Shown piece by piece: positions 1 through 13,805 of a stretch of DNA of 64,000 bases. The notes beneath the pieces were generated by a model. That model had not been told where the DNA came from. It saw nothing but the letters and a program-made list of their open reading frames with translations, and made no database searches. Numbering within the stretch: position 1 is the stretch's first letter; each line of letters opens with the position of its first letter. The stretch comes from Chlorokybus atmophyticus (Eukaryota; Streptophyta; Chlorokybophyceae; Chlorokybales; Chlorokybaceae). The stretch spans positions 1,400,329 through 1,464,328 of the forward strand of contig RHPI01002069.1 in NCBI GenBank assembly GCA_009103225.1, written 5' to 3'. Position numbers and translations under genes: made by a program.

Positions 1-1035
1 TTCCGCCAACTGGTGTTTCTCGCACAGCCTGGAAGTCAGCTTGTGGCTTAGTGGGGCTGGGCAAGGAAGGGAAGTTTCTGGCCTTCCGCTTGGCAAAAGT
101 CATGGCTTCTATGGTGTAACGGCAGTGTTATGCTGCCCATGTCGTCGGCGTCGGCGGTGGTGGCGTCCGGCTTGTGCGGCCGGAGGTGGGCACCCATGTT
201 GCGCTTGTCCCGGAGAGCAGTAAGATATTTGGGTTCAGAAAAGGCTACAATTGCACTCTGCTGCAAGTCCAAGACTACCACTGCCAGTAGCACCACCTCC
301 TCCTCCTCTTCCCCCTCCGCTTTCCCGTGTACGTATTTCTATGGGTTTGGGTTAGTATCCTTAAGAACATTTACGTGCATGACAACTGATCATGCTCATA
401 GCTTTGCTGCAACACAGTCTGGTCATCGTCATGACTTCTTAAGCTAGCAATGCTCACCAAACTCCACCGCATGCTTTGGCATGCTTGCATTGGTTGACTT
501 GCACACACGCAATAACTAATCTGCGTACACACAGAGGCTGCTATACGACGACTCTGTGACGTAATGCTCTTGCCGAATGCATTGTCCGGGTAATGATGGA
601 TAGCATATGCTGGTCCCGCAGTCATGCATGCGTGCAAGCATACTCACACTCAATTGACATGGGGTTCACGTACAATATGTATTTGGCATGCTGCAGCATG
701 ACTCAGATCATAATGAGTGTCACTGCCTGTCGACATGCGGCAACTTGTGTGGGCTGACGCTCTAAGTATCCCTTGTTGTCTGTGCCACCGCAGCTTCGTG
801 CCCTCTCACGCAGCTCATCCGCACACGCAACTCGCACCCATCTGTTAATCACCCGCACATATTTACCCTTGAGTGCCCGTCCAGTTCCAAAGCTGCAAAT
901 GAGATGAACAGACTGTTCCAGCAGGGCCTCATTGCTGGCGGTGAGGACCTGCATATCCACTCAGTCTAGACAAGCTCAAACTCTACTGTTGGATCTTGTC
1001 CATTGTGCCAATGCAACTGATTGTCATATGGCACG
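1..1035. other. No supported gene; possible missing 5' part of next gene
   Basis: I see no recognisable coding family here. A short open stretch near 880-960 on the plus strand could be an upstream exon of the following MTHFR-like gene, but I could not join it in frame. The rest shows no repeat or RNA gene that I can support. Confidence 0.4.
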
Positions 1036-2685
<1,650 letters not shown>

Positions 2686-3304
2686 TTCAATTATGCTTGT
2701 TGTTTTGTACTTCGCAACACTCCTTGGTGCTTATGATGTAGACGTTACGGTGTCAGCAAGCAACCTGTCAGCACTCCATTCACAGACTATTACACCATGG
2801 TGATGCGGGTCTGTTACGGTCATGCTGGCTCATGCAGATTTCATTTGATTAGGAGTTTCAGACACGGGCACTGTTGCCATAGCAATTGCCTATGGTCGCA
2901 TAGTGCTATTTTACAGAATCTATGCAGGTGCAACAAAGTGTTGCGGAGTATATGGCATCAATGTGTTGGCCTCTGAAACTCCAACTCTTGGCATGCATCT
3001 TCGCTTGCACATGCAGTGGAGCTCTACCAATAGATATATACAATGTGCTTGCTTACTGCCTACATAGTTTGCTTGCATATCTTTCATACCGTAAACGCAT
3101 ACATAACACACAAGAGTTGCGTAAAACAAACTCCGAACATCTATTTGTTATCCCACTCATTGCCATTGCTGAGCTATCAACACACAATCAATTGCTCTGG
3201 GCATATGGGCAAATGTAGTTTCATGTGATTTGCAATATAAAGCTTACAGATATATAGTATACACGTACAAAGCAATACATGTATAATTATATGCTTCAAA
3301 AGGT

Positions 3305-3339
<35 letters not shown>

Positions 3340-4152
3340 AGCATACTTACCTATGCATTTGCAAGCGCTTGTCGGCGACAAGTATCAATGTTCACAAGCA
3401 ACATTGTTGTCATAAAACGCTTGTGTTGATAACTGCAACAACTCTTGTTGCAGCATTCAAATACGCGTGATGTTTAAACGCAGATGGTATGCGATGTTCA
3501 CACTATAATATAGAATAACATTTCTGAATCCTTATACGTAATCATGTAAGGACCTTTGTGCCTATCATTGTAATAATTTGCACACGCGAGTAAAAAAAGC
3601 TTTGCTATTGCAACTTTTCTGTGATTGTTTGAGAGGTCATCTTAAAACTGCATACATCGACTCTATACCATATACATCACCTAACATGGGGGCTGTGGCT
3701 CATTGGAAGGTGGATAGGACAGAGTAGTAGATGTATGCTGCCAGGTGGACACTGCTGACGTCATCATTGTACGCTTCAAAACTTAGCCGCACGGAATCGT
3801 TCGAACGGCATCCTCACGTGGTATCTTTCCATGTTGCGTCTAAGTGTCGCCGTTTATACAAACGACACCATCCAACTCGACCCAACGGCGTCAACCCCGG
3901 ATTCGTCACAGAAAGTGTTATTAGATTGAGTCCATCACAGTTGTTGAGCATTTGTTACACAAACTCTTGTAGGCTTAATGTAACGGTTAACAACAAGACC
4001 GTGCCGTTAGCGGGTTTGACACAAGGGAGTTGATGTCCGGTTTAAGTAAAGCCAGTGCTTCAGGGAAGATAAAGCTGACGCTGGTGTCGGAGGTGTTGTC
4101 GTCCGTGGCGGCGGCGGCGGTCGCCAGGAGGTAGAGGTGCTACCGCGCGTGG
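2686..4152. other. Intergenic region
   Basis: There is no recognisable gene in this stretch between the MTHFR-like gene and SQD2. It is AT-rich around 3200-3650 and contains a (TA)n run at 3309-3336. The 3' end becomes GC-rich (GCGGCGGCGGCGG near 4110-4125), as expected for a promoter and 5' leader of SQD2. Confidence 0.6.
3309..3336. repeat. (TA)14 microsatellite
   Basis: This is an uninterrupted alternating T/A run in the intergenic region before SQD2. Confidence 0.9.
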
Positions 4153-7010
4153 ATGATGGCAGCCTGCGTGCCGGTAGCACGCCTGGCACAGATAGGGCAA
4201 GCGTCCAGCTCAAGCTTCCAGTGCAGTCTCAAGCTTGGGTCAGCACCTCCGTTGCAACGTGGCAATGCTGGTGGGCAGGCGCTGCTGACGCCGCCGCCGC
4301 CCCTTCTGGCCTTGCGGCGGCGGCGGAGAAGGAGTAGAGGAGCGACCATGTTTGCGCGTGCCTCATCGACCACGGACGGCAAGTGAGAGCCTTCGTTGGT
4401 TTGAGGCCGTGAATACACTTTTGCATGCAGACTGCACTAGCCGTGCATTTGAGAAACGTAACCCTGCTTACTAGCGCGCCGTTGTTGCCTGAATTGTACT
4501 GGACACATAGTTGCACTGTAGTTGAGATTGATGTGAAGCACTGAAGTTGCACAAACGCAACTTGAAGTTCACTGGTTCTTGATTTGCCTTGCCAGAGCTG
4601 ACGAGTTCGAGGCAGCTTCGTCCGTAGCTTCAGAACTGCAGGCGTCCACATCAGTAGCATCACATGTTAGTGCCGACGTGCCTGTGGAGGTTGCAGCTGC
4701 AGTGCCGGAATCACCACCATCTGTGCCAAACCGTAAAGTGGTGATCCTTGTGGAGCCTTCCCCCTTCTCACATGTACGTCCAAACAGCAGCACGAACCGT
4801 TTGCTGTCGGTAGTTCAACCAGTTTGTGCGCATTGCACACATATAACATCTGGGTACGCGTGCATGCGCACATACATACATTGACCCAAGCTTGAAAGAG
4901 GAATGTGGGAAAGTCAGAGCGAGCACAGTGCTGCTTGCGCACAACCCATGTCAGCGCTTGCTGACTTGGGTTGAGTTGCTGCGCATTGGGTCCAGCGTTC
5001 ATTCGTTCGTTACACAAAATTATTCAATGGCATTATTTTGTGCAATCTGCTTACCTATCCACAATGTAGAGGTTGCAGTGCTCACCTACCCAACCTTAAA
5101 CTGAGATAAGTCCGAAGAGGCGGAAGTTGGTTTAAAGGAGTTTCTGCCCCGCGTGAAAAAGAGGGGAGGGGGGGATTGCTGAGCCGCTGTGTTTAGTAAC
5201 ATACTGTTGCTTTGGTATGCGTGTGCCTCTTATTGCAGCCTTTGTGCATCAGGTAAGTGGTATGAAGAATCGCTTTCAGTGCTTGATACGAGAACTTCGG
5301 AATGCGGGAGATGAGGTGCTTGTCGTTACGCCTGATCCAAACCCACCAAAGGTAAAAGACAATGCTGCGAGGTTGGTCTCATGCAGAATCTGACTCGCCA
5401 CCTTGTACACTTCCAGGAGTTCTTCGGTGCTCGAGTAATGCGCGTGATGGGCTTTGTCGCCCCATTCTACAGAGTGCCTACATTCCTGCTTTCGCTGGGA
5501 CTTTCGGTGCGAGTGTTCTGGACTCTGCTCTCAAACCGCCCAGACATCCTGCACGTCTCTTCACCAGGTTTCATTGTCTTCGCTGGTATCCTGTACGCCA
5601 AGCTGCTGCGCATTCCTCTCGTGGTGTCGTATCATACCCACATCCCCGCTTACATTCCCCAGTACACCTTCAAGTGGCTTGTCTGGCCCATGTGTGAGTA
5701 ATCTGTGCACATTATGCAGCACTGAGTTGCAGGGCCGCAAACGTACAATGCTTTTTATTTGCTGCTGTTGACCAAATGTTGTAACTTTGCAGGGGCTGTC
5801 ATCCGATTCTGCCACAGGATGGCAGACGTCACTCTTGTAACATCATCTCAGATTCTAGAAGAGTTTGTTGCCAACCGCTGCCGCAAGGGTCATATCGAGG
5901 TCTGGAAGCACGGTGTGGACACAGAGGTTTTCCACCCGAGGTTTAAGTCTGCTGAAATGCGCCACATACTCAGGTACTGCTACAGTCTAACCTCGATGTA
6001 TGCATATTTGATAAGTGCATATCCGCGATAGGTGCATGGTTTTGCCCGACACCTATGCACTCCGCTGGTAGTATAAAGCAGTGTAAGCGCATATCCGCGA
6101 TTAGTGCATAGAAAGAGGTGTTCCCGATGGTACGCACTTATCGAGGTTAGACTGTACTCACAATGGGGTTACATGTTTCAGTGCGCAATGAATAACAACA
6201 CTGCTTGCCAATCCTGGTATCTGATAGTGTATTGGTTACTTGTGCAGTGAAGGGCATCCAGATGCGCCTTTGATTATGTATGTCGGGCGCCTTGGTGCGG
6301 AGAAAGGCCTGGATCACTTTCAAGCTGTGATTGATGCACTGCCCAATTGCCGAGTTGCTTTGGTCGGTGACGGTCCTTACCGCAAGACACTTGAGGAAAA
6401 GTTTGCTGGCAAGCGGGTCTACTTTGCTGGCATGATGCATGGCGAGACGCTGTCCGCCGCTTATGCCTCAGCAGACGTGTTCTTCATGCCATCTGAGGTA
6501 AGGTTGCCTTCCACCTGTGCAGAAGGTTATGCGTTCCATGTTTCACAGATATCTGACAGTGTACCTTGTGTGCAGTCTGAGACGTTGGGCTTTGTGGTGA
6601 TTGAGTCCATGGCTGCTGGAACAGCAGTCGTGGCTGTGCGCGCCGGCGGCATCCCAGCATTGATTGAAGATGGTAAGACAGGGTTTCTGTACGCTCCAGG
6701 CGACCTGGCTTCTGCTGTTGAGCGGATACAAGCGCTCCTCACCGATCGGGAGCTGTTGAACACAATCAGCACATCAGCGCGCGCGGTAAGTCGTTCGATT
6801 CCATGTGGCGCTTCCTTAGTGTCCGGCAGGGTGTGTCACATGCTAGAGCAGTGGTTGCTCGAGCTAGGCTGGATTTCAGTTTTGTATCAAGGTCTTGTTC
6901 ACGCGCAGGCTGTGGAGCAGTGGGGCTGGCGCGCAGTCACGAAGCACTTGAGGGAACATCAGTATCAGGCTGCTATTCAACGCAAAGGCCTTGGCTACCG
7001 CCACAGGTAG
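4153..7010 (+). CDS. SQD2: Sulfoquinovosyl transferase SQD2 (plastid sulfolipid synthase)
   Basis: This GT4-type glycosyltransferase transfers sulfoquinovose from UDP-sulfoquinovose to diacylglycerol, making the thylakoid lipid SQDG. Exons are about 4153-4382, 4596-4773, 5253-5351, 5417-5693, 5793-5973, 6248-6497, 6576-6785 and 6909-7010. The first exon is an Arg/Ser/Ala-rich plastid transit peptide. The mature protein opens with VVILVEPSPFSHVSG, followed by the acceptor-side motifs VSYHTHIPAYIPQYTF and WKHGVDTEVFHPRF. The donor-binding half has YVGRLGAEKGLD, VALVGDGPYR, ADVFFMPSESETLGFVVIE and AGGIPALIEDGKTGFL. These follow plant and cyanobacterial SQD2 in order. The C-terminus (ending about GLGYRHR) is shorter than in Arabidopsis. 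The acceptor at 5252 was chosen because only it gives the conserved SFSHVSGMKNRFQ-type junction. Family assignment is very secure. Confidence 0.93.
5981..6156. mobile_element. 176-bp MITE with pogo/Tigger-like terminal inverted repeats
   Basis: The element begins TACAGTCTAACCTCGAT and ends with its exact reverse complement ATCGAGGTTAGACTGTA. The arms are 17 bp and the flanking dinucleotide is TA. Internal GATAAGTGCATATCCGCGAT-like segments are partly mirrored, so most of the element could fold. A CAGT-x-x-AACCTCG terminus with a TA target is typical of Tc1/mariner elements of the pogo group (established knowledge). It is too short to encode a transposase. It sits in the SQD2 intron between the exons ending at 5973 and starting at 6248. 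Confidence 0.8.
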
Positions 7011-9310
7011 CTTAGATGCGCTGCAGCACGCCTCTTTGCAGCACTCTGTGGCCCACTGTTGGCCGACAGTCGGCCACAGAGTAATAGTACACATTTACCA
7101 TGATGCCTTCAATGCAATGGCACAAGTGGCATGCTCACTTTACATGTGCATGTGAATCAGGTGGATGCTGCTGCGAGTTGGGGTAATGCAGCGCCTGCGA
7201 CGATTTGTACAGGCCATTGCACAATTCTATCACTCCATGTATCTGCATCTGTCGCAGGCTTTGGGCGGCCGCAGATCAGGCGCTTTATGAGGCAGCAACA
7301 TTTCTGTATGTGATTAGTAAGTTCCATATGCGAAAAACAGCTGCTGCCACCCACGCAGCTGTATGATATGTAGCAGCAGTGCAGTCATAATGTGTTTGTC
7401 AGCTGTTGATTTATTCCATTCGAAGTGTGTCCTAGTAGTCGTTTTCAGTTCCCCTCTCAGCATTGATGTGTCACAACTTGTACACGCCATGCATGCCATG
7501 TGCGGAGATGTATGGTATGCTATGTGTGGGCTTGTATTGATAACACCACCCCTGATGCATGCTACGAGTGGGCAGCAGAAGTACAATCACTCAGGCTACA
7601 CTATTGACATGATGTCCTCGGCTTCATAATACCACCCCTGATGCATGCTATAACTGCGCAGCACAAGTCTGATTACTCACATGGTTACATGTGACTGTGG
7701 TGTCCTCGGTACGATATCATACTTCGAAGAGTGTCAGGGAGCAGTTGAGATACTGCATTATAAATGCGTATTTTGCTGCAATTGTTCAATTATACTTGAG
7801 AGTATCTTCATGGTTTAACCAACAACGCGTTTACGAACTTTTCATGCAGAATAGTAATCGTCCATTCAACGCAATGTCGAACTCGTTATCTTAACAGTTA
7901 CAAATATTGATGGGTTTGTCATAACGCAAATCAAGTTTGGGTTGAAAGACTTTTTCAGAAGGGTAACAAGAGGCTCTTCTTACCAACACCTTGTTCTGCT
8001 TATAACTAATAGCGAATTATCGTAATCATTGCCAGTGCTATTGGAATAATCACGTTTCAGCAATGCACCCCCAACATTAAAACCGATTCCTCTGTTGTGA
8101 GTATTTAACTATCGTGTTGCATGCTTGCAAGTCCGTTTTCTGTGTGGGAACGCATCTATGATTGTGCACGTGTGGCACATCTTACCCAATTGATGCCTGG
8201 CAGCTTGGTACTATGACATCGTTGAAACCTCCCTCCCTTCGCTGTATGATTGCCATGGCTTGTGCACCCTGCAACGCGCAGGCTACTTGCTAATGGGTAA
8301 AATGCACGAACCCCTCGCAGTGCCGCTATGCAGCCCCTCGTACCGTCATGATATGGCTCATGTACCAGCGCATGACGCGTCAAAAGTCCTCCTGAAGCGT
8401 GCCGTACAACTCCATCACCAGCAGGTGGAAGGTGCGTTCGAGTGGGTGCCACCATACTTGCGGCACTTGGCTGCATGCACCGTCATGCCTGCCCGCTCTC
8501 CACACGCCGTGATGGGGCCATTCAGCAACATCTTCATGTCGCAGGGTGGGCTTTGATGCCACGAGATCAAGGCGTCCGCCCTGCGACTGCCTTGCGCAGA
8601 TGGGCCTGAAACCCAACTGCTCGCGACTCACACAACGAAGCCAACCTCGGTCACCGACGTGAACACCTTGTCACAAACACGTCGTGGGTGGCGGTGCGTG
8701 CGCATCTTAGGCCGCAGCGGAGCAGGTGTGTGCCCTCCAACCACAGAGTCGTCCCGCACGTGTGTGACACTCTGGTCAGTGATACATGTGGTAAGCCCAA
8801 TGGTATGCGCAGCGCCGTCCGAAGATGTTGTTGGACAATCGCGTTGCTGACGTCAGGAGCAGTCTGCTCTGCCAAGCAACCTGCTCATAAGCCCGCCACC
8901 GGTAATCTGCGCGCCTTGTGAGTCTAATGGTCAGGGTCTCGCCAGCAGGGTAGGCAACATGACTTGCCTATAATCATCAAATCACGCACAATTGGTATTG
9001 GCATGGCAACCGTCAAGCGCAAGGAAGCACCGATAAGCTAGGCACACGCTCCATCACCAATAGTGTTCGATAACCAAGTCCTTCTAGCAATCGGCTGTTC
9101 TGGTTTGCACTACGAACTTGGCGGCAGTGCACAGTTGGAGAGCTCTCCAATCTCTGGCTTTTCCGTCTGCCATGTACAGGAAGAGTTCACTTAGTTTCTT
9201 CCACTGGTACTTTGTGGCTACTGTCACTGGAAGCGGTTGCCCTAAAGGCCCTGTTAACTATGTGCTTATCGAAGCAATGCTGCATACACATCGCAACTGC
9301 ATCCAGGATA
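7011..9310. other. Intergenic region without recognised gene
   Basis: Convergent 3' flanks of SQD2 (+) and RF3 (-). Some open stretches on both strands around 8150-8900 translate to His/Arg/Pro-rich peptides without any family pattern, and I do not call them. The RF3 coding region could extend into 9110-9180 through one more intron (see RF3). A partial tandem repeat lies at 7541-7712. Confidence 0.5.
7541..7712. repeat. Two-copy 86-bp imperfect tandem repeat
   Basis: Copies at about 7541-7626 and 7627-7712 share CCACCCCTGATGCATGCTA near the start and TGTCCTCGG near the end, with substitutions between. It is non-coding in all frames I examined. Confidence 0.75.
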
Positions 9311-12300
9311 CTAACATGATTGAACAATGCATCCTTGAAACAAACTGGTACTCACCAGCAGCTGATCCACATTCCAGGTGTTTCGGAAGAGAAGCACAGG
9401 CCTGTTGTACTGTGCAGCGAGACAATTGGTCAGTAGATGTTCCACAAAGCTTACGAGCAGGCAGAACAATGTGTGCAAAAGGGAAATGATTGAAATGTGT
9501 GAAGCAACAAACTCGCACCGCATCTTTCGCTACCACGCAGTTAAACAAGCGTCCAGCCTTTTCCACAGCAGGCCAGCCTGCATTCACCCAGCGCGCGACA
9601 GTATAGGGCAGCGGGTCCAACTGCGTCTCGACTCCATACTCACTTTGTAACCTATACTGCACCACCTGTTTACCACAGATGGCTCAGCATGCGTAATTGT
9701 GTTGACTGCATTGTGTCAGTGAACACGAGACACTCACCTCAAACTGCAGCTGTCCAACAGCTGCAACGATGGGGTCAGTTCTCCTATCATCCATGGAGTA
9801 CAGCGCCTGCAGCAGCAAATCGTCAGTAATACTCTCAACGCAACCAACTGCGTGTGCTTGCAACTACAGTGCCCAAAGTGCCTCACATACTGCACGGATT
9901 CTGTAGTATAAACTGTTCTTGGTCTGAAGACCAGTATGAAAAAATTCAGTAAGCATACCTGCACAGCTCCCTCACCAAGCAGCTCAGAAATGCCCTTCTG
10001 AAACTGCTTGTACTTGGAGGGAGTCAAGTTCCGCAGATATGCAAACAGCTCTGGCGAGAATGTGGGGATGCCGGGGTAAGTGCGTTTTGGGCCACAATAG
10101 ATGGTGTCGCCGATAGCGAATGCACCCGGGTTGTTAAGGCCGATTACTGCAAGCAGTAAGGCAATCAGCAACGAGACATGCTCAGTGCCATCTACAGCAA
10201 ATTGTCAAACACTGGCTACCATCCACTGACAACCACCATTCAAACCCCTGTGTGTCCTCAATGACCAACTCAGTCCAACAACAGCATTTACGAATGGCTT
10301 ACCATCACCAGCGAATCCAGTATCCACAGTGCTGCGTTCTTGCGCAAACAGCTTCTGTGGTCGAGTTAGTGCAATGCTCTTCCCCGTGCGCGCAATCTGC
10401 ACCTTCATGCCACGTTCAAACACACCTGTTGCAACCAATGTTGTGTGTTCAGCGCCAGATCCGTAAAGATTTAGCGGCTGGTCAAGCTGTGGGCTGCAAT
10501 ACCAGAGCAAACTCGCAAGAAGGCAATCTTGTCGCGATGCTTGGGGTCCATGTTCGCTTGCAGCTGCAAGGAACAGAAGTTCACACTCCGGCCGTGCAAG
10601 CATGATTCAAAATGACACTCTACTGTGTTTTGAAGTTGCAAGCTGGTCATGCACACTGCGCAAAGCAAGCCAGATTCGCTGGAGCTGATGCTTTAGTGGG
10701 TCAGATGTCACACCGCTTCAATTTGGTTCGATGCACTACGTCATGACTGCACAGGTGGCAGGTCGGTGTCACCGCAAAAGAATGACTACCTTGAAGACGA
10801 AACCAGTAAAGTGAGGGTCATCCGGCAGTATCTCGTCACCATCAATGCTCTCATGAGCTCCAGGTGCAACGGCATAATCGAGGAAAGATTCCAGGAACAG
10901 TTGAACCTGCAATGGCATAGCGATTGTTGTGCTAAAGTTTTGTTGTCATGGCGTCAAGGCAAACAACGGTGGCTTGTGGCAAGCTTACACCGAAATTGTT
11001 CATGGCAGAGCCAAAGAAAACTGGCGTCAGCTGGCCAGCAGCAACCTCATCAAGATCTAATGGCGGCGACACAGAGTCCAGGAGTTCCAGTTCTTCCTGA
11101 GCAGCAATCCATCAGCAAGCATGCAACACCTTCAGCTTGCTATGGTTACCAAGGAGACTGCATGCCATTCTCTCAAGCACACCTACAAATCTACCTACTG
11201 CCAGCCCCTTGCAATCAAACCTGAAGCTGGAGCAGTAACTCCTCTGGAATCAACTCTTGCAGTCTGGGATCGTCTTTTGGTAGCACATTGGCCACAGCCT
11301 CTCGGGAGCCATGGTTCAATGCTCGCTCAAATAGATGCACTTCACTGGTAGGCCTATGGTACACGCCCATAAACCTACGCGAGAAACGATAGGTTTAAGG
11401 TGTGCGATGTGAAACGAGTGCAGTGTCGTTCATCAACATGGGTGTAGTGCACTGGATGGTGTGAGAAGTTTTTCCTCGCACCTATCACCTGAGCCTATTG
11501 GCCAGTTGACAGCGTATGTTGGCAGGTTGAACTCCTTCTCAATCTGATCCAGCAGCTCCAAAGGCTCGAGCGAAGGCCGATCCAGCTTATTTACGAACGT
11601 GAACACGGGCAGTTGGCGCATGCGGCACACCTGTGCATGACAGGTAGTTGAACATGGTTGCATGCGCATTGACCTGTACTAATATGCGCTCGCGAGTTTG
11701 TACACACACAACCCACAGCAGAATGTGGCAGTGTGTACACTACCTCAAATAACTTTCGTGTCTGAGGTTCCAAACCCTTTGCAGCATCTACAAGCATGAC
11801 CGCATTGTCTGCTGCGGCCAGCGTCCTGCACAAAGCAAGCATATCAGCTGCACTGCCCAAGCTGGCCTGAATTCCCTAACTTGCATTGGTAGATCAACTG
11901 CACTTGCCTGTACGTATCCTCTCCGAAATCTTGATGTCCAGGAGTGTCTAGCAGGTTGATCTGAACGCCCTTGAAACCAAACTGCATGCAGGTGGATGTG
12001 ATGGAGATACCTGCCGAAGTGGATGCTTAAGCAAAGTGAAACTGCGGCAGAGTTGCAGCGTGTGTGCGTGTGTTGAAACAAGCGAAGCCTTGACCAGCGT
12101 TAAATCTCTGCAGCCATGAGAAAGTCAGAACGTGGCCGTACCTCTGGCCTTTTCTAGCTCCATCCAATCAGATGTGGCATGCCGCGCAGCCCTTCTAGCC
12201 TTGACAGCTCCAGCCTCATGGATTGCCCCACCATAGAGCAGCAACTTTTCAGTCTGCACAGCACAGTTTCTTACCGATGTAGCCCATGAAGCAATGTAGC

Positions 12301-12731
12301 AAGCGTAACATGCACATCAGCAATCGAACAAACATAGAGTCAAAGTATACCAGTGTAGTCTTGCCAGCATCAGGATGCGATATAATAGCAAAATTTCTGC
12401 GTCGCCCGACTTCAGTCTGCAAGTCGTAGGCTGGTGGTGCTGTCACCCCAGCAGTGCTAGGCTGTGCTTCTGTAACATCAGCAATGCGCGTCTCCTGGAC
12501 GGGCGCTTGAGCCTCTGCAGCAACAGCGGCGTCCACTGCGCACAGCGTGTGCCACCTGACACGCTGGCTCCTCAGCTTCTTGGGTTGATGAAAGCAAGCT
12601 GCTTTACTCAACGAAGCTGCTTGGTGCCGCAGGCGCTGGTCTCTGTGTCTACTTTGTGAGGTGCTCACAGCTGCAGCTGCCAAGCTAAGTGTGGAAGCAA
12701 CCGGCACCACTACAGCCATCATTGCAGACAT
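9311..12731 (-). CDS. prfC: Peptide chain release factor 3 (RF3/PrfC), plastid-type
   Basis: RF3 is a translational GTPase that recycles class I release factors from the ribosome. Exons (minus order) are 12731-12351, 12253-12142, 12010-11908, 11825-11744, 11630-11482, 11374-11221, 11096-10989, 10906-10790, 10563-10503, 10425-10303, 10146-9959, 9806-9738, 9665-9519 and 9409-9311, all in phase. Exon 1 carries an Ala/Ser/Arg-rich leader of about 100 residues, consistent with a transit peptide. The G domain follows: G1 [16 protein letters not shown], the RF3-diagnostic [18 protein letters not shown]3 [16 protein letters not shown] and G4 [20 protein letters not shown]. Domain II/III marks are [38 protein letters not shown] and [13 protein letters not shown]. 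The intron between exons 3 and 4 appears to be GC-AG. The last exon may use the GTGAGT donor just after 9356 and end near 9110 instead of reading through to 9311. Confidence 0.92.
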
Positions 12732-13023
12732 GACTTGGTTGCAGGCATCAGCCTCTGCAGCGAACGATAAGAGTGTCAGACAATCACGCCCGGCAACCTT
12801 TGGCCACGAGCTGTTACTCAACACACAGCTGACGAACACAAAAGTCACCCACACTGACTACAAGAAAGAAGTGTACATGGAAGCGTTGCATTCATGGGCT
12901 ATCAACACATCACATAGATTGAGTACAAAATCCATACAGACTACAAGTGCGTGTTAGGCGTTCCGCCAGTGAGCTGTTATCTTTCCAGCCGTGGTCGAGT
13001 CAAGAGGTAGGTAGCTGAATATT

Positions 13024-13737
13024 CTACACAGACGACTTGTCAACCAAAGCTCGCAATCTGCGAACGTAGACTGTGCAATTTCGGTGAGTTGAAAACGGTA
13101 CCATTACAAGCAGCATCCTGACGCTATTCCACAACATAATTGCTTCGAGACTGGCTGTTGGATTGTTACGAGCAGCCTGACGCAGATTACTCGCAAGAGT
13201 GAAGGCAACATGTACGTTAAGGTGTGCCTGAAAAGCAAGAATCCAGACTGTTGCAGCCAGGTAAGTGTCACTACGCGTGCTCAACTGCTCGGCACCGCAT
13301 TGTCACAGCACCCAGACTCGCCCACAAACATCTGATTATATGCAGCGTCTCACCAATCAAGAACAGCAGCTATATGCATACATGCCAATCTCCACAACAA
13401 AATCTCAGCTACACTGACCTGGAATTCAAGCGCCGAGCGCTTGTCGCTAGCCTCAATCACCACCGCCGTCGCCGCCGCCTCCTTGTGGCTACCACGCACG
13501 CCACACAGCTGCCGGGAGAATTACCAGCACTAGCGAGTGTTGAAACCGGTTTACATCGGGTCAACAAGTCGACTTCGCATGCGTTGCGACCGAACCTGGT
13601 TCACGGAACCCTAACATTGCTAGGTTGTTCAACTTGTCGCCGCCGCCGCTGTCGCCGGCACCATCGGCGCCCGTGGTGGCGACATCGCGAAGGACCTTGG
13701 CGGGGTTGGGTCCGTTGAGCACAGATTTGGTTTGCAT
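13024..13737 (-). CDS. Small unnamed conserved-looking protein, three exons
   Basis: I do not recognise the family. A Met at 13737 opens MQTKSVLNGPNPAKVLRD, followed by a Gly/Asp-rich stretch and LNNLAMLGFREP. A second exon near 13500-13420 reads KEAAATAVVIEASDKRSALE and ends at the donor CAG|GTCAGT. The last exon, 13227-13024, starts after TTTTCAG with AHLNVHVAFTLASNLRQAAR. It contains helical LEAIMLWNSVRMLLVMV and ends YVRRLRALVDKSSV before TAG. Exons 2 and 3 join in phase 0. The join of exons 1 and 2 is ambiguous, with two possible donors near 13620 and 13600. The predicted product is about 140 residues and looks mostly helical. It lies head to head with the M16 protease, with 68 bp between start codons. 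Gene reality is moderately supported by frame continuity and splice signals only. Confidence 0.45.
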
Positions 13738-13805
13738 TATGCTGGAGAGCTTGGATTGTTGAGTGCAACTCTCTGCCTGGAGAAAGGCGGTGTACTTTAA
13801 ACGAC
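13738..13805. promoter_or_regulatory. Very short head-to-head intergenic region (shared promoter)
   Basis: Only 68 bp separate the proposed start of the small minus-strand gene (13737) from the M16 protease start (13806). If both starts are right, the two 5' leaders must overlap or the promoters must lie inside the neighbouring genes. No TATA box is apparent. Confidence 0.4.

Noticed and set aside
3731-4033. 100-codon plus frame before SQD2
   Set aside because: No family pattern, no splice context and no link in frame to SQD2.
13224-13718. Plus-strand 164-codon frame
   Set aside because: It is rich in Arg and His from GCC/CGC repeats and lies opposite better-supported minus-strand exons.
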